From the NCBI GenBank assembly GCA_949358305.1, contig OX442320.1, positions 10,928,259 through 10,992,258 of the forward strand: a stretch of 64,000 nt of DNA, in the 5' to 3' direction. Source of the DNA: Strigamia acuminata. Lineage: Eukaryota; Arthropoda; Chilopoda; Geophilomorpha; Linotaeniidae. The translations under genes and the position numbers were made by a program. Shown here in pieces: positions 57,601 through 63,867 of this stretch (within the stretch, counting starts at the first letter, position 1; each line of letters opens with the position of its first letter). The notes under the pieces are model-generated. The model had not been told where the DNA came from. It ran no database searches and was given only the letters and a program-made list of their open reading frames with translations.

Positions 57601-60210
57601 CTTATTATTATAACGCCAAGTATCACGCCTCTTCCCACCGCCACCTCTGTTTTGTGACGCACAGCAGGTGCAGTTGGGCTGATGGAAACATCCGGGTCCA
57701 GTTTGCTGCTGCTGAAAATTCTGCCAGTTCTGCGGAGAACTTTGCTGGAATTGCTGCTGCTTCTGCTGGGTTCCTTGGAAAAATTTTCCTCCTTGACGCT
57801 GATTGTTGACTGGGGTAAACCAAGTCCCTTGATGGAAAATTGGAGAGATCGTCTCTTGCAATACGCCATTCTGCAAAAACATATTCTGTTCTTTTAGAAA
57901 GTTGTTTTCTGCTACAAGTTCTGCGAGCGACTTTGGGGCTTCTGCCACTCCAGTCAAATAAGTTGACGGTGCGACGGTCGCCTTGTCAGCCACAAGTTTC
58001 TGTACAAGGGTCAGTAAAGCTGTCGACGGATCTTCCTTCACTCCATGGGCTTCATAAAGCTGAACTCTTTCCATCAAATCATCCATAGCTGTAGGAAAAA
58101 CTGTCATCAACCTGTCTTTTATCGGCTGTTTCATAGCCTGATAGACATAGTTGATTTTCTGGGTTTCACTGAGGGCTGGTCTGGCAAATGAACACAAGTG
58201 GAGAACTTTCTTAATAAAGTCAATGGCTGTCCCTTCTTCATGCTTAAGAGCGTGTAGGGTATTGAGGACGTGCTCGGGCCTACGGCGGAATTTTTTCTGC
58301 AATGCTGCTTTCCATTCGTCCCAAGCCCAGCTAGGGTTAGCTTGTAGCTGCTCGACGTACCAGGAGAGCGCATCTTCCTTCATTACAATCGGCAGATGCT
58401 TGGCACGTTCCGTATCCGTAGCAACAATCGCTTCATAACCAACAATCCATTCGTCAATGTTCCCCGTTCTGGTATCATAATTGACTGGATTGCGCTTTTG
58501 CACTACTAGTCCTTTTAATAGGGTTTCCAACGTTGCAGTTGAGCTAGTCGCCATCTTGACTTCTTCTAGAGGTTCACTATCCTCTGGTTCTATCTCACTA
58601 TCCAAATGTTCATCAGACTTGAATTCTGTTGTTAATGTGTAGTGTCGCTCTCTGTCTTTCGCAATTATACTTGATGATTTCTTGCGAAATGTTATATTTG
58701 AAGGATCCAGCTTCAATATGGATCCACTCCAACCATAGAAGGCACACACTCACAAAACACAAATTCACCTCACCTGTGAAACACTAATCACTAAAACACT
58801 TTCACCATGCTAAGGAGAAAAGAAAATAATTCATAATATTATTACTTATAACTGTGCATGAGTTAAAATTGTTTTAAAACTATTTACAATTCTTAAAATT
58901 ATTCAAAATATGTATAACCTTAAAATGATTTATCATTAAAACTAGGCTTTAATTCTAAAATACTGTTTAATTGTTTTCAACTAATTAAATATTCAGTAAC
59001 ATGCAAACTCATTTAACATTCATGCTCAGTTTCAACTCAAACACTTAAATATTCAACACTTTTACACAAGATAATTAAATATTCAACATTTTCACACAAA
59101 ACAATTAAATATTCATTCCCAATTCTCAATTTTCACACTAAAATTGATTTTCACAAGTCTCTTTATTTGCTTTCAAATCTGATAATATTATAGGCAATTT
59201 GCTTTCTCAACCTTACTCATTTTCAGGGACAAATTTTCAACTATTTTACTCAAAATTCCAGATTTTTACTAACATTTTAGCTCTTAAATAAAGCAATTAT
59301 ACAGGGTCTTTTAATTCCGCATCTCCACCACTTTGTTACGTGTGGGTTGGGGTGATCCACACACATAACAAATGCTAATTAATTTAGCAAAGACCTTGAA
59401 ATCCTTTAGGTGAAATAATTGAGAGAACTGATTTATCATTTAAATAAATCTCTTTTATTCTATGGGACTTATTACAAACTTAACAAAATCAAATGATAAA
59501 CATAATCCTTTATTTTACATAAACATAAAGCAAGAAAGCAAGAATGATAATCAAATTATATCTCTATGAATTTGGAAAGGCGGGGTGGGACCAAGCGCTG
59601 TGTGCGCTGGTCCACAGAAGCCTTTACTTACCATGTTAACTGTTTGAGGCTCAGAACATTTCTGCCCTCTCAAACCCACTTAGCTCACCAGGTAAACTCT
59701 GGGTCCACCCCCGCTCTACTTGATTGATTAGTCCAGTTGCCCTGTGCATAATTAACACAGTGACAACTGGTGAGCGGATTTGGAAACTCCAGTGTGCCTA
59801 GTGAGAGCTTTCAGAATTAATTCTCTAAACAGAGCGTTTAGGCCCGCTGTCGTACAGCGAGGTCTGCGCTCGTAACAGTATCGTGCGTATTCGGTTTCAG
59901 GCGTGCATACTTTGAAAGCTGGGAATGACATCTCCGTTTCATCAATCGTGTACGCGTCAGTAGCGATGGGGTTTGAAAAGAAATATTTGATTTTCTGCCC
60001 AGTTTGATAGCAGCAGAGTGCGAGACAGATCATCAAAAGTAAACTCCAAACAAATTTGATTTTAGCGCTTTTCATAGGATCAATTAATGTTTGAACTTCA
60101 GGAAATGATTCCTCGAAAATCCAAAGTTGTGTCATTTGTTGTTGTACAATTTTACGGATTTTAGACTTTACCGCAGCTGCAACAGCATTCCTTCTCATTA
60201 CAATCCTCAT
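38997..60210 (-). CDS. DEG/ENaC channel with two complete subunits fused in one frame; exon 1 split by a retrotransposon
   Basis: Eleven minus-strand exons: 60,210-59,878 plus 44,245-44,099 (one exon interrupted by the gypsy element and a GTAT duplication), then 44,040-43,965, 43,900-43,818, 43,754-43,668, 43,200-43,097, 43,003-42,180, 42,112-42,065, 41,405-41,320, 41,258-41,154, 39,967-39,861 and 39,363-38,997. Disregarding the insertion and one GTAT copy, their lengths sum to 2,367 bases, an exact 788 codons plus stop. Unit 1 and unit 2 each have a cytoplasmic N-terminus, TM1, short cysteine-rich ectodomain and TM2 with the GMS selectivity motif. The exon phases are parallel (0 or 1, 1, 0, 0, 2). 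As sequenced, translation would run into the LTR and stop at 59,752. Members of this family form trimeric sodium channels at the plasma membrane. Confidence 0.8.
39515..39572. repeat. 19-bp direct repeat CATCAACAAACACCAGA
   Basis: Three units with a 19-bp period lie in a DEG/ENaC intron, near a G-rich stretch (39,600-39,720). Confidence 0.8.
42655..44040 (-). CDS. DEG/ENaC unit 1, exons 2-5 and first half of exon 6
   Basis: Exons 44,040-43,965, 43,900-43,818, 43,754-43,668 and 43,200-43,097, then exon 6 from 43,003. Landmarks: YGNCAVITV, GKLKMWFNRPQFC, SSPIPGKSD, a Cys-rich NPCIDEKDFIKCHEKC, CLCNRMC, and TM2 with GLYLGMSILSVLDL (42,711-42,655). No stop codon follows TM2. Confidence 0.82.
44099..44249 (-). 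CDS. DEG/ENaC unit 1, exon 1, 3' part
   Basis: It resumes the reading frame directly after the insertion (AWKNILHSTPRDAYDCL...) and ends at a GTAAGA donor after EFIS. GTAT at 44,246-44,249 is the left copy of the target duplication. Confidence 0.85.
44250..44793 (-). repeat. gypsy 3' LTR (left)
   Basis: 544 bp, TGTTAC...GTAACA, matching 59,334-59,877 throughout as far as I can read. Confidence 0.94.
44794..44807 (-). other. gypsy polypurine tract
   Basis: Minus-strand AAAGGGGGGGGC ends exactly at the 3' LTR. Confidence 0.82.
44808..45106 (-). other. gypsy 3' noncoding region
   Basis: About 300 bases of AT-rich sequence between the protease ORF stop and the purine tract; nothing recognised. 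Confidence 0.6.
45107..46453 (-). CDS. gypsy third ORF: Ulp1/SENP-like (clan CE, C48-type) cysteine protease, 448 aa
   Basis: ATG at 46,453 lies two bases after TTTTTCAG, a good splice acceptor, suggesting expression from a spliced subgenomic RNA as env genes are. The N-terminal half is acidic, then strongly basic and probably coiled coil (about residues 90-165). The C-terminal domain has the Ulp1 order of catalytic residues: His330 (EHWQLAIVDF), Asp349 (ALFDPSG), Gln388 and Cys394 in QLDGDSCGP, with the Q-x5-C spacing of yeast Ulp1. A Trp follows the His as in that family. The enzyme would cleave SUMO- or ubiquitin-like conjugates, or act on the element's own proteins; the target is unknown. 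No membrane segment or envelope feature is seen. Confidence 0.85.
   Translation of the reverse strand: MENLKIARDSDEDSNASHESKIFHTVYTRRENEFPLRDEEIEQLPRIREIDDLIVCERPFTDRNKVPVGTVDKRTMMTPRQLKKYEHKRNSRHRRQASKRLDARTEIALESEKGLKFMRKRQVRAKQQQERRLGEVRQERKNIMAATKEKNLTGTPGWSGYTAWLRVETDLALKEAEIRKKKQRAEALMRRKFRNDPDVDLPSALRTYRVGLTVSQQTEIQEWSATFADVNSGMECFTTPNREIVVTAGEMASLLRLMPGRDSWVFDSVVDYYLNIVTSDPAYRRVFAFPTAAVQYMIRRQYNEARAVMNGFYPRPTHKVWVIPMGIPEHWQLAIVDFTRPRTEVALFDPSGPLTMKDIRWQAVLNGLASFNIQLNQLHPFEAPAIGQLDGDSCGPTILYFVRRYLVDRDLMLPALPYDLRSRIALEIIKDQLIPFEEDVTIEEIEED
46577..47055 (+). repeat. copia-2 5' LTR
   Basis: 479 bp, repeated at 53,086-53,564. A 66-codon ORF occurs in both LTRs and is not a gene. Confidence 0.94.
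47058..47069 (+). other. copia-2 primer-binding site, initiator tRNA-Met
   Basis: TGGTAGCAGAGG lies two bases after the 5' LTR and is complementary to the last 12 bases of animal initiator tRNA-Met, as in copia-1 but shorter. Confidence 0.85.
47070..48240 (+). other. copia-2 long leader
   Basis: About 1.2 kb between primer site and gag start. It is rich in CG dinucleotides and has overlapping short ORFs but no recognised protein. Candidate packaging/IRES region by position only. Confidence 0.55.
48241..53067 (+). CDS. copia-2 Gag-Pol polyprotein, 1,608 aa
   Basis: Start at ATG 48,241 (MSKHDDYKDIKKLDG); the open frame extends upstream only through non-ATG codons. Domains by residue: gag about 1-220; CCHC knuckle CFNCGGTGHFAREC at 234-247; aspartic protease DTGA with Asp330; pre-integrase from His570; integrase catalytic Asp634, Asp697, Glu733; reverse transcriptase YVDD at 1291-1294; RNase H Asp1457 in TDASF. 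A proline-rich spacer (PPPIPPPIPP) and acidic stretch lie between integrase and RT. No internal stops. All catalytic residues are present, so it looks autonomous. Confidence 0.95.
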   Translation: MSKHDDYKDIKKLDGTNYATWSVQVQLLLKYNGVWGHVDGTEKEPPDTATAKEKRDFKVREDKAMSTLCMSCAEPQQVIAVSCPTAAKVWEALKDAYQPTTRARRARLRRDFLNMKMLEGEEMLVFTGRVDRKVTELKDVKIDVSDEFHAFQYLDHLPPQYENIKQTAYHWEDAEFTAKNVKERLLGEYNRLYESSNEFGVLTQQMDNTALFAKQKWKPRGKPSTAAGPSRGTCFNCGGTGHFARECPSPPKQQGAFGTFPAAAGSPAQLNRGSGRGRGRGKGQQRANLTQLDPYADEPHTLYSAVLEEKPAQPLSLVSHGNCDSQWYVDTGATDHFSFNRSWFSDFRPLSNFSVQQGEGKSKIEGVGNVVITTLYGTRHRDITLKNVFFAPNFRKNLISLGRTDEAGMCTFVKNGEMFIYKDKIEEPSITAVRTSNRLYKVNCRIEVGNVNTAALTAQQNAAAVLDLIKSSVKDERFVQPLLTILDYKNALLKSLSKSDKGTSAANLSAQVSEKTSAPAAINLPKAGNEVQTPPVNIPQANATAKANGGNADDVKVRNQERPQTMDTWHSRMGHLNAKGISKLEKSDDVFGINLSTKELSTCDACATAKSTRASFPPIVAISTKGILDIVHMDVWGKSQGPSLGGANYYFILVDDYSRYMWIIMMKTKGEVLGHFKRWLTEVERTTSKKVKCIKTDNGGEFISRDWDTYASKIGLKCIRTNAYSPEMNSVAERANRTIISGVRALMLENSFPYPLWAELATSIVYLKNRFPHQGIEGKTPYSIFFNKKLSLRHIKCIGSKTFVHVPSQTRKSKLEGRAWAGALVGYAISTRGYRIWDPKTNQVFASKHVRIFEDSYWYEIGKRLQTPVRQPQGGSEEFKSFGYSSSDTEEDDDDSVVPVGQPPPFMPPPIPPPIPPPIPPRTPGPALRPNVQRTIELPAIGVDPIGDDEEIGGAQGIDGDNPVEEIGGAKGDDENFLNVYPDDDEDPDLAPPPGVQTRRGSGKKGKVKEKETPDPMLLPLDMTKWRRIQSVRKAGATAGKVDVVYFSPNDDKLRSRTDVARWCDGEGYAYDPNLFDFKTLEGEEPLPFAGFCAVEPDTYEEAIEGINKPYWEGAMKDEIDIFDEREVYREIDKPKDVQLLGTKWIYKMKRDHTGAIQRYRARLVAQGFKQRPGIDFTEVFSPVVNFVLVIVFFCTLVVLKGWRDVHIDIKAAYLYGDLDTVQYCEVPKGYRTAKNRHKCWMLLKALYGLHQSGRMWYQALHDCLLQLGFEPMLGLNCVYSLDNEAVIIFYVDDIVLFSRDDYVEKCVLKWIRGFFDIVDLGPVTLLLGIEFDRSGGRIRIHQRKYIEKLCKMYGVDPCHRVRVPVTPGTMIQQVKEGERVNTVFPYRNLVGSLLFIASRTRPDILFSVIVLSQYNEKHSARHVGMLMQVLRYLGNTPNYAIDLSNCRNDSLTVYTDASFALDQDKRRSFGGHIVYLGGVPISWNCHKQTMTSLSIMESEFLAVVDGVKDIIWLHRLYDADIMFCVERATPCVYADSMPAIQYTKNRIENRANKHIDVKLHFVRDWFEKGTFSIRHIAGVLNVADILTKWLAKPRLNTLCEHIFVMDK
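53072..53085 (+). other. copia-2 polypurine tract
   Basis: AGCAAAGGGGGATT abuts the 3' LTR. Confidence 0.82.
53086..53564 (+). repeat. copia-2 3' LTR
   Basis: 479 bp partner of 46,577-47,055, directly preceded by the purine tract. Confidence 0.94.
53585..57490 (-). CDS. pol: gypsy Pol: protease, RT, RNase H, integrase, about 1,300 aa
   Basis: The open frame has no suitable ATG near its start (the first codon after the overlap is GTG), consistent with entry by frameshift. Order: aspartic protease with VLDSGGYRN (57,338-57,346), reverse transcriptase with YLDD (56,081-56,092), RNase H (STDASAYG), integrase HHCC zinc finger (HEMHDGLPGAHLG, CKKC), DDE core (GMDTLG, LTDRGTEY, GLTERFN), then a GPY/F-like region (LPQYSGPYEIV). 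RT before integrase makes it Ty3/gypsy. The tail has three diverged repeats of a KRLxxLPLxGDK motif. No stops occur until TGA at 53,585. Confidence 0.93.
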   Translation of the reverse strand, partial: LVVPQRQLKSRRRRRRMRRKLEIVDINTTEEMLTIPVVVNNLEVKGVLDSGGYRNIISEELADRLQLSRRLCPYIKLRVIDNSLISPEGIGKITVTIGRLDYSMEVLVVRGFGHELLLGDPFLKQAGCVLDYDRRKVFVGRKSEGFKPEVFPMSRNYLEQTFIGRLTKSIKIPAMHECMLFIGVNNNKTNEDLFAEPLSNLTDRLGVIGCKTLTTFKDGSGIMRVANPTKKAVYLQKGTAIAKAYHVIDIGSFEEQPPNGLNFDSAVSSDLLDTNQKEQLKSLLRKNEDRFATSDQDLGRVKVYKHKIDTGDAQPIHLQPYRRSMKEKEVEAEETQKLLEMDVIRESESPWSAPVLLIKRRDGKWRFCVDWRRLNAVTKKMVYPLPRIDDTLDQLSGAKYFSMMDLIQGYFQVEIDEEDKEKTAFTTSSGHYEFNVLGQGLCNSPAAFQKLMNKVLGNLLGKVCIAYLDDLIIFSKTFDQHLVDLDNVFSKLRTANLKVKLSKCTFGTDTIKYLGHVINAKGVSPDPRNLESVAKFPKPTTVKQLQGFLGLCSYYRKFIRGFSDVSKCLVNLTKKEEKYDWGPPHDEAFQKLKTALTTVPVLAHPNFSEPFMISTDASAYGLGVVLKQKINKQEHVVAYASRLLSKAEQNYDTTERECLAIIFGIQKFRPYLYGQKFYVITDHSALQWLKTVRNPNGRLTRWSLQLVDYDYEVIHKSGKKHQDADALSRIPEAVGEEEIIDLPLLLLENLDLPAEQRKDQKLKEYVDALRDIERLSKKKRRSLQQFVLQDEVLFRRKNFLGNERLLLVVPKHLQQDVLHEMHDGLPGAHLGLSKTWKRISTRFHWPRIYAEVRDYVLSCKKCAAAKTDTTPPKGLLQPWTTVTRPFQRVGMDTLGKFPTSKKGNNYVFVMTDYLSRAVCARASPTCTAIAAADALVYEIMVKEGSPREILTDRGTEYRNELMEEVSRLYKSKHKTTSGYHARTNGLTERFNATLAKMLLNYVNEDHTDWDDFLPHLLFSYNTSVHETTGYTPYFLLRGYEADVNVDVNLNLPKKEFTLRTAKFIEAARRISNQRLEQMSAKSKERFDKNRKVVEFEPGEYVYLKKPNRKVGLSEKLLPQYSGPYEIVRRTAPNDYQIVDSTGKKSDIVNVERLKPYKPRKEVSIIMDRNSETEVKAENSNKTKLMESKGIEEVRINTKKSLKQSKKPCTERFISDEDQISLKSLFEPEETTGKRLKELPLVGDKDETSEKRLTKLPLDGDKRKTSGQRSRKLPPEGVVDETRDFRFKHLRPRARTNYRQFY
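57484..57496 (-). promoter_or_regulatory. -1 ribosomal frameshift site GGGAAAC before TAG TAG
   Basis: In the gag frame the minus strand reads CGG GGA AAC TAG TAG, that is G GGA AAC, a canonical X XXY YYZ heptamer (57,496-57,490). The pol frame is the -1 frame and is open through this point. The last sense codons of gag sit in the slippery site itself. Confidence 0.8.
57487..58554 (-). CDS. gag: gypsy Gag, 355 aa
   Basis: Capsid/nucleocapsid protein. The start chosen is the ATG at 58,554 (AAGATGG context; the open frame continues upstream to 58,749 without an ATG). A retrotransposon-gag core is seen (DALSWYVEQL, W..WKAALQKKFRR, L..LKHEEGTAIDFIKKV). The C-terminus is rich in Gln, Asn, Gly and Arg with a cysteine cluster (CFHQPNCTCC) in place of a clear CCHC knuckle. 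It ends in two consecutive TAG codons right after a slippery heptamer. Confidence 0.88.
   Translation of the reverse strand: MATSSTATLETLLKGLVVQKRNPVNYDTRTGNIDEWIVGYEAIVATDTERAKHLPIVMKEDALSWYVEQLQANPSWAWDEWKAALQKKFRRRPEHVLNTLHALKHEEGTAIDFIKKVLHLCSFARPALSETQKINYVYQAMKQPIKDRLMTVFPTAMDDLMERVQLYEAHGVKEDPSTALLTLVQKLVADKATVAPSTYLTGVAEAPKSLAELVAENNFLKEQNMFLQNGVLQETISPIFHQGTWFTPVNNQRQGGKFFQGTQQKQQQFQQSSPQNWQNFQQQQTGPGCFHQPNCTCCASQNRGGGGKRRDTWRYNNKNNEENNSNQGNGPANNNSGNNQARNPPGNQKQQNRGN
58555..59315 (-). other. gypsy leader region
   Basis: About 760 bases between primer-binding site and gag ATG. AT-rich with AATTAAATATTCA repeats (about 58,985-59,115). The place where a splice donor for the third ORF would be expected; I could not single one out. 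Confidence 0.55.
59316..59330 (-). other. gypsy primer-binding site, probably tRNA-Ala
   Basis: Minus-strand TGGTGGAGATGCGGA begins three bases after the 5' LTR. Its complement TCCGCATCTCCACCA resembles the 3' end of a tRNA-Ala (acceptor CATCTCC, A discriminator, CCA). The position is firm; the tRNA identity is from memory of the family. Confidence 0.7.
59334..59877 (-). repeat. gypsy 5' LTR (right)
   Basis: 544 bp, partner of 44,250-44,793, abutting the GTAT duplication in the DEG/ENaC exon. Confidence 0.94.
59878..60210 (-). CDS. DEG/ENaC unit 1, exon 1, 5' part
   Basis: ATG at 60,208-60,210. It encodes a basic cytoplasmic N-terminus, an LWIFEESFPEV segment, TM1 (FVWSLLLMICLALCC) and the start of the ectodomain with the family signature FPAFKVCTPE. 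The frame breaks at the GTAT duplication (59,878-59,881), where the gypsy LTR begins. Confidence 0.88.
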
Positions 60211-60429
60211 TTTGCAGACTCAAGAAGTATGAATTTTCTGTTTTAAAAAGGTTGAAAACGTGCTGCTGTTCTAGTTTACGCAGTGGTTTGTTTACAAATT
60301 AAATGTCAAAGTCATGAAAAGATGGTTGTAATTATGTTGTCAAAATAGAAAATATTGGTTTTTTTCCATTTTAATTTTTAATGTGTTGACTTCTTCGGAA
60401 GAACGATTTTTTGGAGCAAACTGAACCCG

Positions 60430-60660
60430 TGCACCGAGCTAGTAAAAGGGCATAAATTAAAACCCCACTAAAGTGCCTTGGATTCCCACTAAAAAAAAAC
60501 TAAATCTTACACTGACTGGTTTTTCCACTATCGGTACTTTTTTGTCCCACTAATTCAACTAAGCCAAAAAAAATATTTTTTCCACTAAAAGTATTTATTT
60601 AAACCAAACTTATTTTTCCACTAAAAAAAACTTATTACATCCACTAATCCCACTATTATA
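60430..60660. repeat. Interspersed CCACTAA motif cluster
   Basis: Roughly nine copies of CCACTAA or close variants, usually with T before and A after, lie in about 230 bases next to the SWIM remnant. The function is unknown; it could be subterminal repeats of a dead transposon. Confidence 0.5.
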
Positions 60661-60929
60661 AAATGAAAGCCTTCTTGGCTTTTGATGGTCTACCTCGCTT
60701 ACGTTTTCTCACCCAAAGGCACGTTCTTGGCCTCACTTGGAACACTTAGGTACTGTTCGATAATAGCAATACCCACGATGTGTTTGCATATGTATTGCTT
60801 AAAAAATATCGGACAAGAACAAGTTCCTTCATCCCACTTCTGGTTGCTAAATCGAACTAACCAGAATCTATTCTTCGTCTTCATGTACGTATCAAAACGC
60901 CTCCAATTCTGGGTTTTCATCTGGAGCAA
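60660..60929 (-). pseudogene. SWIM zinc-finger / AT-hook fragment of a MULE-type transposase gene
   Basis: The minus strand encodes CSCPIFFKQYICKH, a CxCx8CxH SWIM zinc finger preceded by WRRFD and RFSNQKWDEG, then KNVPLGEK. An extra A in a run of four shifts the frame just before an AT-hook-like RKRGRPSKAKK tail that is readable in the next frame to a TAA near 60,661. SWIM fingers of this type end Mutator-like transposases and related host proteins. No catalytic part is seen, so this is a decayed 3' remnant. Confidence 0.65.
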
Positions 60930-62201
60930 ATACTGGTTTATGTCGTTAGGTTAGTGGGGTTTTGGCCAAAAAGAAAAATTAATTTTTAAGAAACAAAATT
61001 GTCCAAAAAAGGGAAAAATAAATATTTGGCTATTTTTCTATTTTCCTTTTTTCTATCGAATTTAGAATGCAAACGGAAAATTTTTATTTTATGTATTTGA
61101 AAATGTTTATTAGTAAGCGCAATTAAAATAAAAAGTACTTCGATCTGTACGAAATTTTCGATTGTTTTTATTGTTGGTGAAGCAGTAAGTGACAAGGGAT
61201 GCATTTTCAGTTGGTATTTGGTAGAACAATGCTTGTTGGAATGAGAAAAAGCAGTCTTTAGATTACTGATGAACACTGACTAATTCCTTGTGTTGTGGAC
61301 TGACCAAGTAAGGAGAAGTTGGGAATTGAGTTGTGTAGGAATATCAGGGAGTTGAGTCGTGGACATCAGTGAGTGTGGTCATGCTCTACACTAGTAAATG
61401 ACCCCTCGACAGTACGATGAAAGGTCAATCCATCAATTGGTTTCTAAACTTCATACACATGAGACACATTGACGGAATAAATAATAAGAAAATTAGACGG
61501 TGTAGATGTTGAATGGACAGTCTAGTAATTTGCCGGTTGATTTGAGGAAATTATTTTCAAATTCAATGTCAAAATGATGAAAAGATAGTTGTAATTATAT
61601 TGTCAAAGCAGGAAAAATTTGATACAAGTTTTTCTGTTCATATTCATTTTTAATTTGTTGACTTTTTAGAGATAAAGATTTTTGCAAGCAAACTTGGTTG
61701 AAATTTTTATTTAAATTATTTCAAAAATTTCTATTGATTTTCCTACAAAAGCCAAACTGTTACTGTTGAATTTGTCAATGACAACTGTATTGAAGGTTGG
61801 CATGATTCGATAACACAATAATTTAGGCCTTGGAGTTGATTATCCCTTCTTTAAGAAGGATTTAAATAAACATGTATACACTATGAATTTTGTTTGCAAC
61901 TCGTTTTTTATTCTATCGGTGGTCAAGAAGGGAAGCTTGACAACCAGTTAACTGTTCATGTCAGTATTGGGCTTGTTAATAATATTTGTGATAACTTAAA
62001 ATTTAAACAATAGTTGCTAATTAAACATTATTTAAGTGCGCAACAGTTACCAACAAACATACAACAAATTATTTTTAAAGGTATTATGGTGTTTCATTTT
62101 AAATTGATTTTTGGAGGAGTTATTATCATAGTGGCTACGGGGGTTTACGGACTACGTATAAACGTATTATTTTCATGACGCGCTGGCGTGGCAAAATGTG
62201 T
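60930..62201. other. Intergenic DNA with nothing recognised
   Basis: AT-rich sequence between the SWIM remnant and segmental copy B. Open frames are short and without family signatures. A phrase at 61,200-61,235 (GCATTTTCAGTTGGTATTTG) resembles the 5' flank of the Kazal genes, a possible third, dead copy of that flank. Confidence 0.5.
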
Positions 62202-62314
62202 GCAAAGAAGATTGAATTACGGTATGTATTGTAAATAAAATGTATTGAAAGTTGGAAAACGGACAAGTTTGTTCTGCTTCGACACAAAATTGCCAAAAAA
62301 AAGTAAGTCACTCG

Positions 62315-62347
<33 letters not shown>

Positions 62348-63042
62348 AATTTATTCATTTATTGATAGGAAACCTATGCGAGAGCGCGGAAAGACAAATT
62401 TGCAAGAAAAACAACACCAGAATATCAGAATTTCAGTTGTTGAGCAGTGAAGTTCGGGGTTAGCTAATGAGATGTTTGATCAAATCGCAACGATTCGAAT
62501 AGGCACTCCGGTGCTCTTTTTAACAATATAATTGCAGCTATTTAGTCCTTTTCTTGTTTTCATTTAATTTAATTTGTATTTTGTAATTTTAGGCCCAAAT
62601 GATTTACTTTAAGGGTGGTTGATTAGATATTCAGCAACAAATCTGACGGAATGAAAGGAATAATCCGGATTGCGTGGTACGATTTTACGAATCCTATGTA
62701 AATACAAGTAAATATCTGTATTGTCCGTTTCTACGCCTGTTTTGTTTGTACGTTGATTTCAGGCAGCCGTAACATTGACAGGAAGTGAAAAAGATTTTGG
62801 TGTTGCCACTATCTGTAAGCATACGCGTCTTACCAACAATCCCTCAGTTTGCAAGATTAATTCAATTAGAGGATTCTGTTATCAGTAAAGCGTTGGTTTT
62901 GGTTGTGGAAGTACCACACAGTGCTACAATGTTGAAATATTCAATAATAATGAACATTAAACTTAATGTATATTTTTTTATTTGCCAATTATGTCAAGAG
63001 TAGAAACTAAATTTGACATTTTTCCAGTTTGATCATTCGGGA

Positions 63043-63413
63043 TTATTCGTTATCGCCATCAGGACACCGCCCATGAAACACGACTTCAATTTCTGGAAAT
63101 TAAATTTTGTTGTAATAAATGAAGGTAAGCGGTGGTTAATGAACTTACCAGGTCGACCCTGTTTAATTCTCTTGTCATTCGCACATTTTAGAAAATCTGA
63201 ATTTGAATAGGTATTGCCGTCGTCTCCACACAGGGGCCAGTAGAGCTTGTTAGCCATGCATAAGTCGTCGTCGTAGTCTTCATCCGCACGAATTGAACCT
63301 GAAAAAACTACGAGGTAAGAAAAATATATTAATCAGTTCATTTGTTGGTAACGATGAGAAGGAAAGTTACGCAGAATAGAAAGGAGGGAAAGTGCTGCGA
63401 ACGAGGAACGCAT
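63043..63413 (-). CDS. Small secreted Kazal-type peptide, copy B, 80 aa, 3 exons
   Basis: Exons 63,413-63,371, 63,298-63,149 and 63,092-63,043 have the same lengths and phases as copy A. The signal peptide is MRSSFAALSLLSIL. The core changes Thr to Ser and Pro to Ser (TYSNSDFLKC) and Lys to Gln, but keeps the same four cysteines, the CGDDGNTY motif, the HGRC end and the stop. Both copies look intact, so this is a recent duplicate pair and not a gene plus a pseudogene. Confidence 0.85.
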
Positions 63414-63867
63414 TTTCAGTTAGTGTTTGGTAGAGTAATGAGATGGATTTGATTTTGGTTTGACTTTTATAAATACTCATGATTGGAATCAGTTTGAATT
63501 TCTTTATCTCACTTCCTTTGTTAAAGGTTTTTGAGGAAATGAATCAAGCTTTTTGCATTTTTAAATGTAATGGTTAAATGTCATTCAAATGTACAATGTT
63601 GGCCTTTGGTTGTGAACAGAAGAAAATGGGCAGAAGGTTTCAGTAGTTGCTGGTGTATCAGAAAAATATTTAAAAAGTTAATACAGCACATTGTCATTAT
63701 GCATGAATAAATTGTTGCAACCGGCTGTTTGTTCTAGGTGGTTTCTAGTATGAATCAAGGCTGACACTTTTTAATCAAGTGTGGTTTATTAGTTTATCAC
63801 TTAAATATACAACATAATGTTAACATTTAGTTGTGAATAGATAAAAAAAGAGTCAAAATCCAATAAA

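Larger units (their letters stand above)
44250..59877 (-). mobile_element. Ty3/gypsy LTR retrotransposon with a Ulp1-like third ORF, itself carrying a nested copia element
   Basis: The span is 15,628 bp, of which 6,988 bp plus a 5-bp duplication are the nested copia-2, so the element proper is about 8.6 kb. LTRs of 544 bp begin TGTTAC and end GTAACA. The target duplication is GTAT at 44,246-44,249 and 59,878-59,881. Minus-strand order is 5' LTR (59,877-59,334), primer-binding site, leader, gag, -1 frameshift, pol, copia-2, Ulp1-like ORF, purine tract, 3' LTR (44,793-44,250). All three own ORFs are open and the LTRs look identical, so it was intact before copia-2 entered. It interrupts a coding exon of the DEG/ENaC gene. 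Confidence 0.95.
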
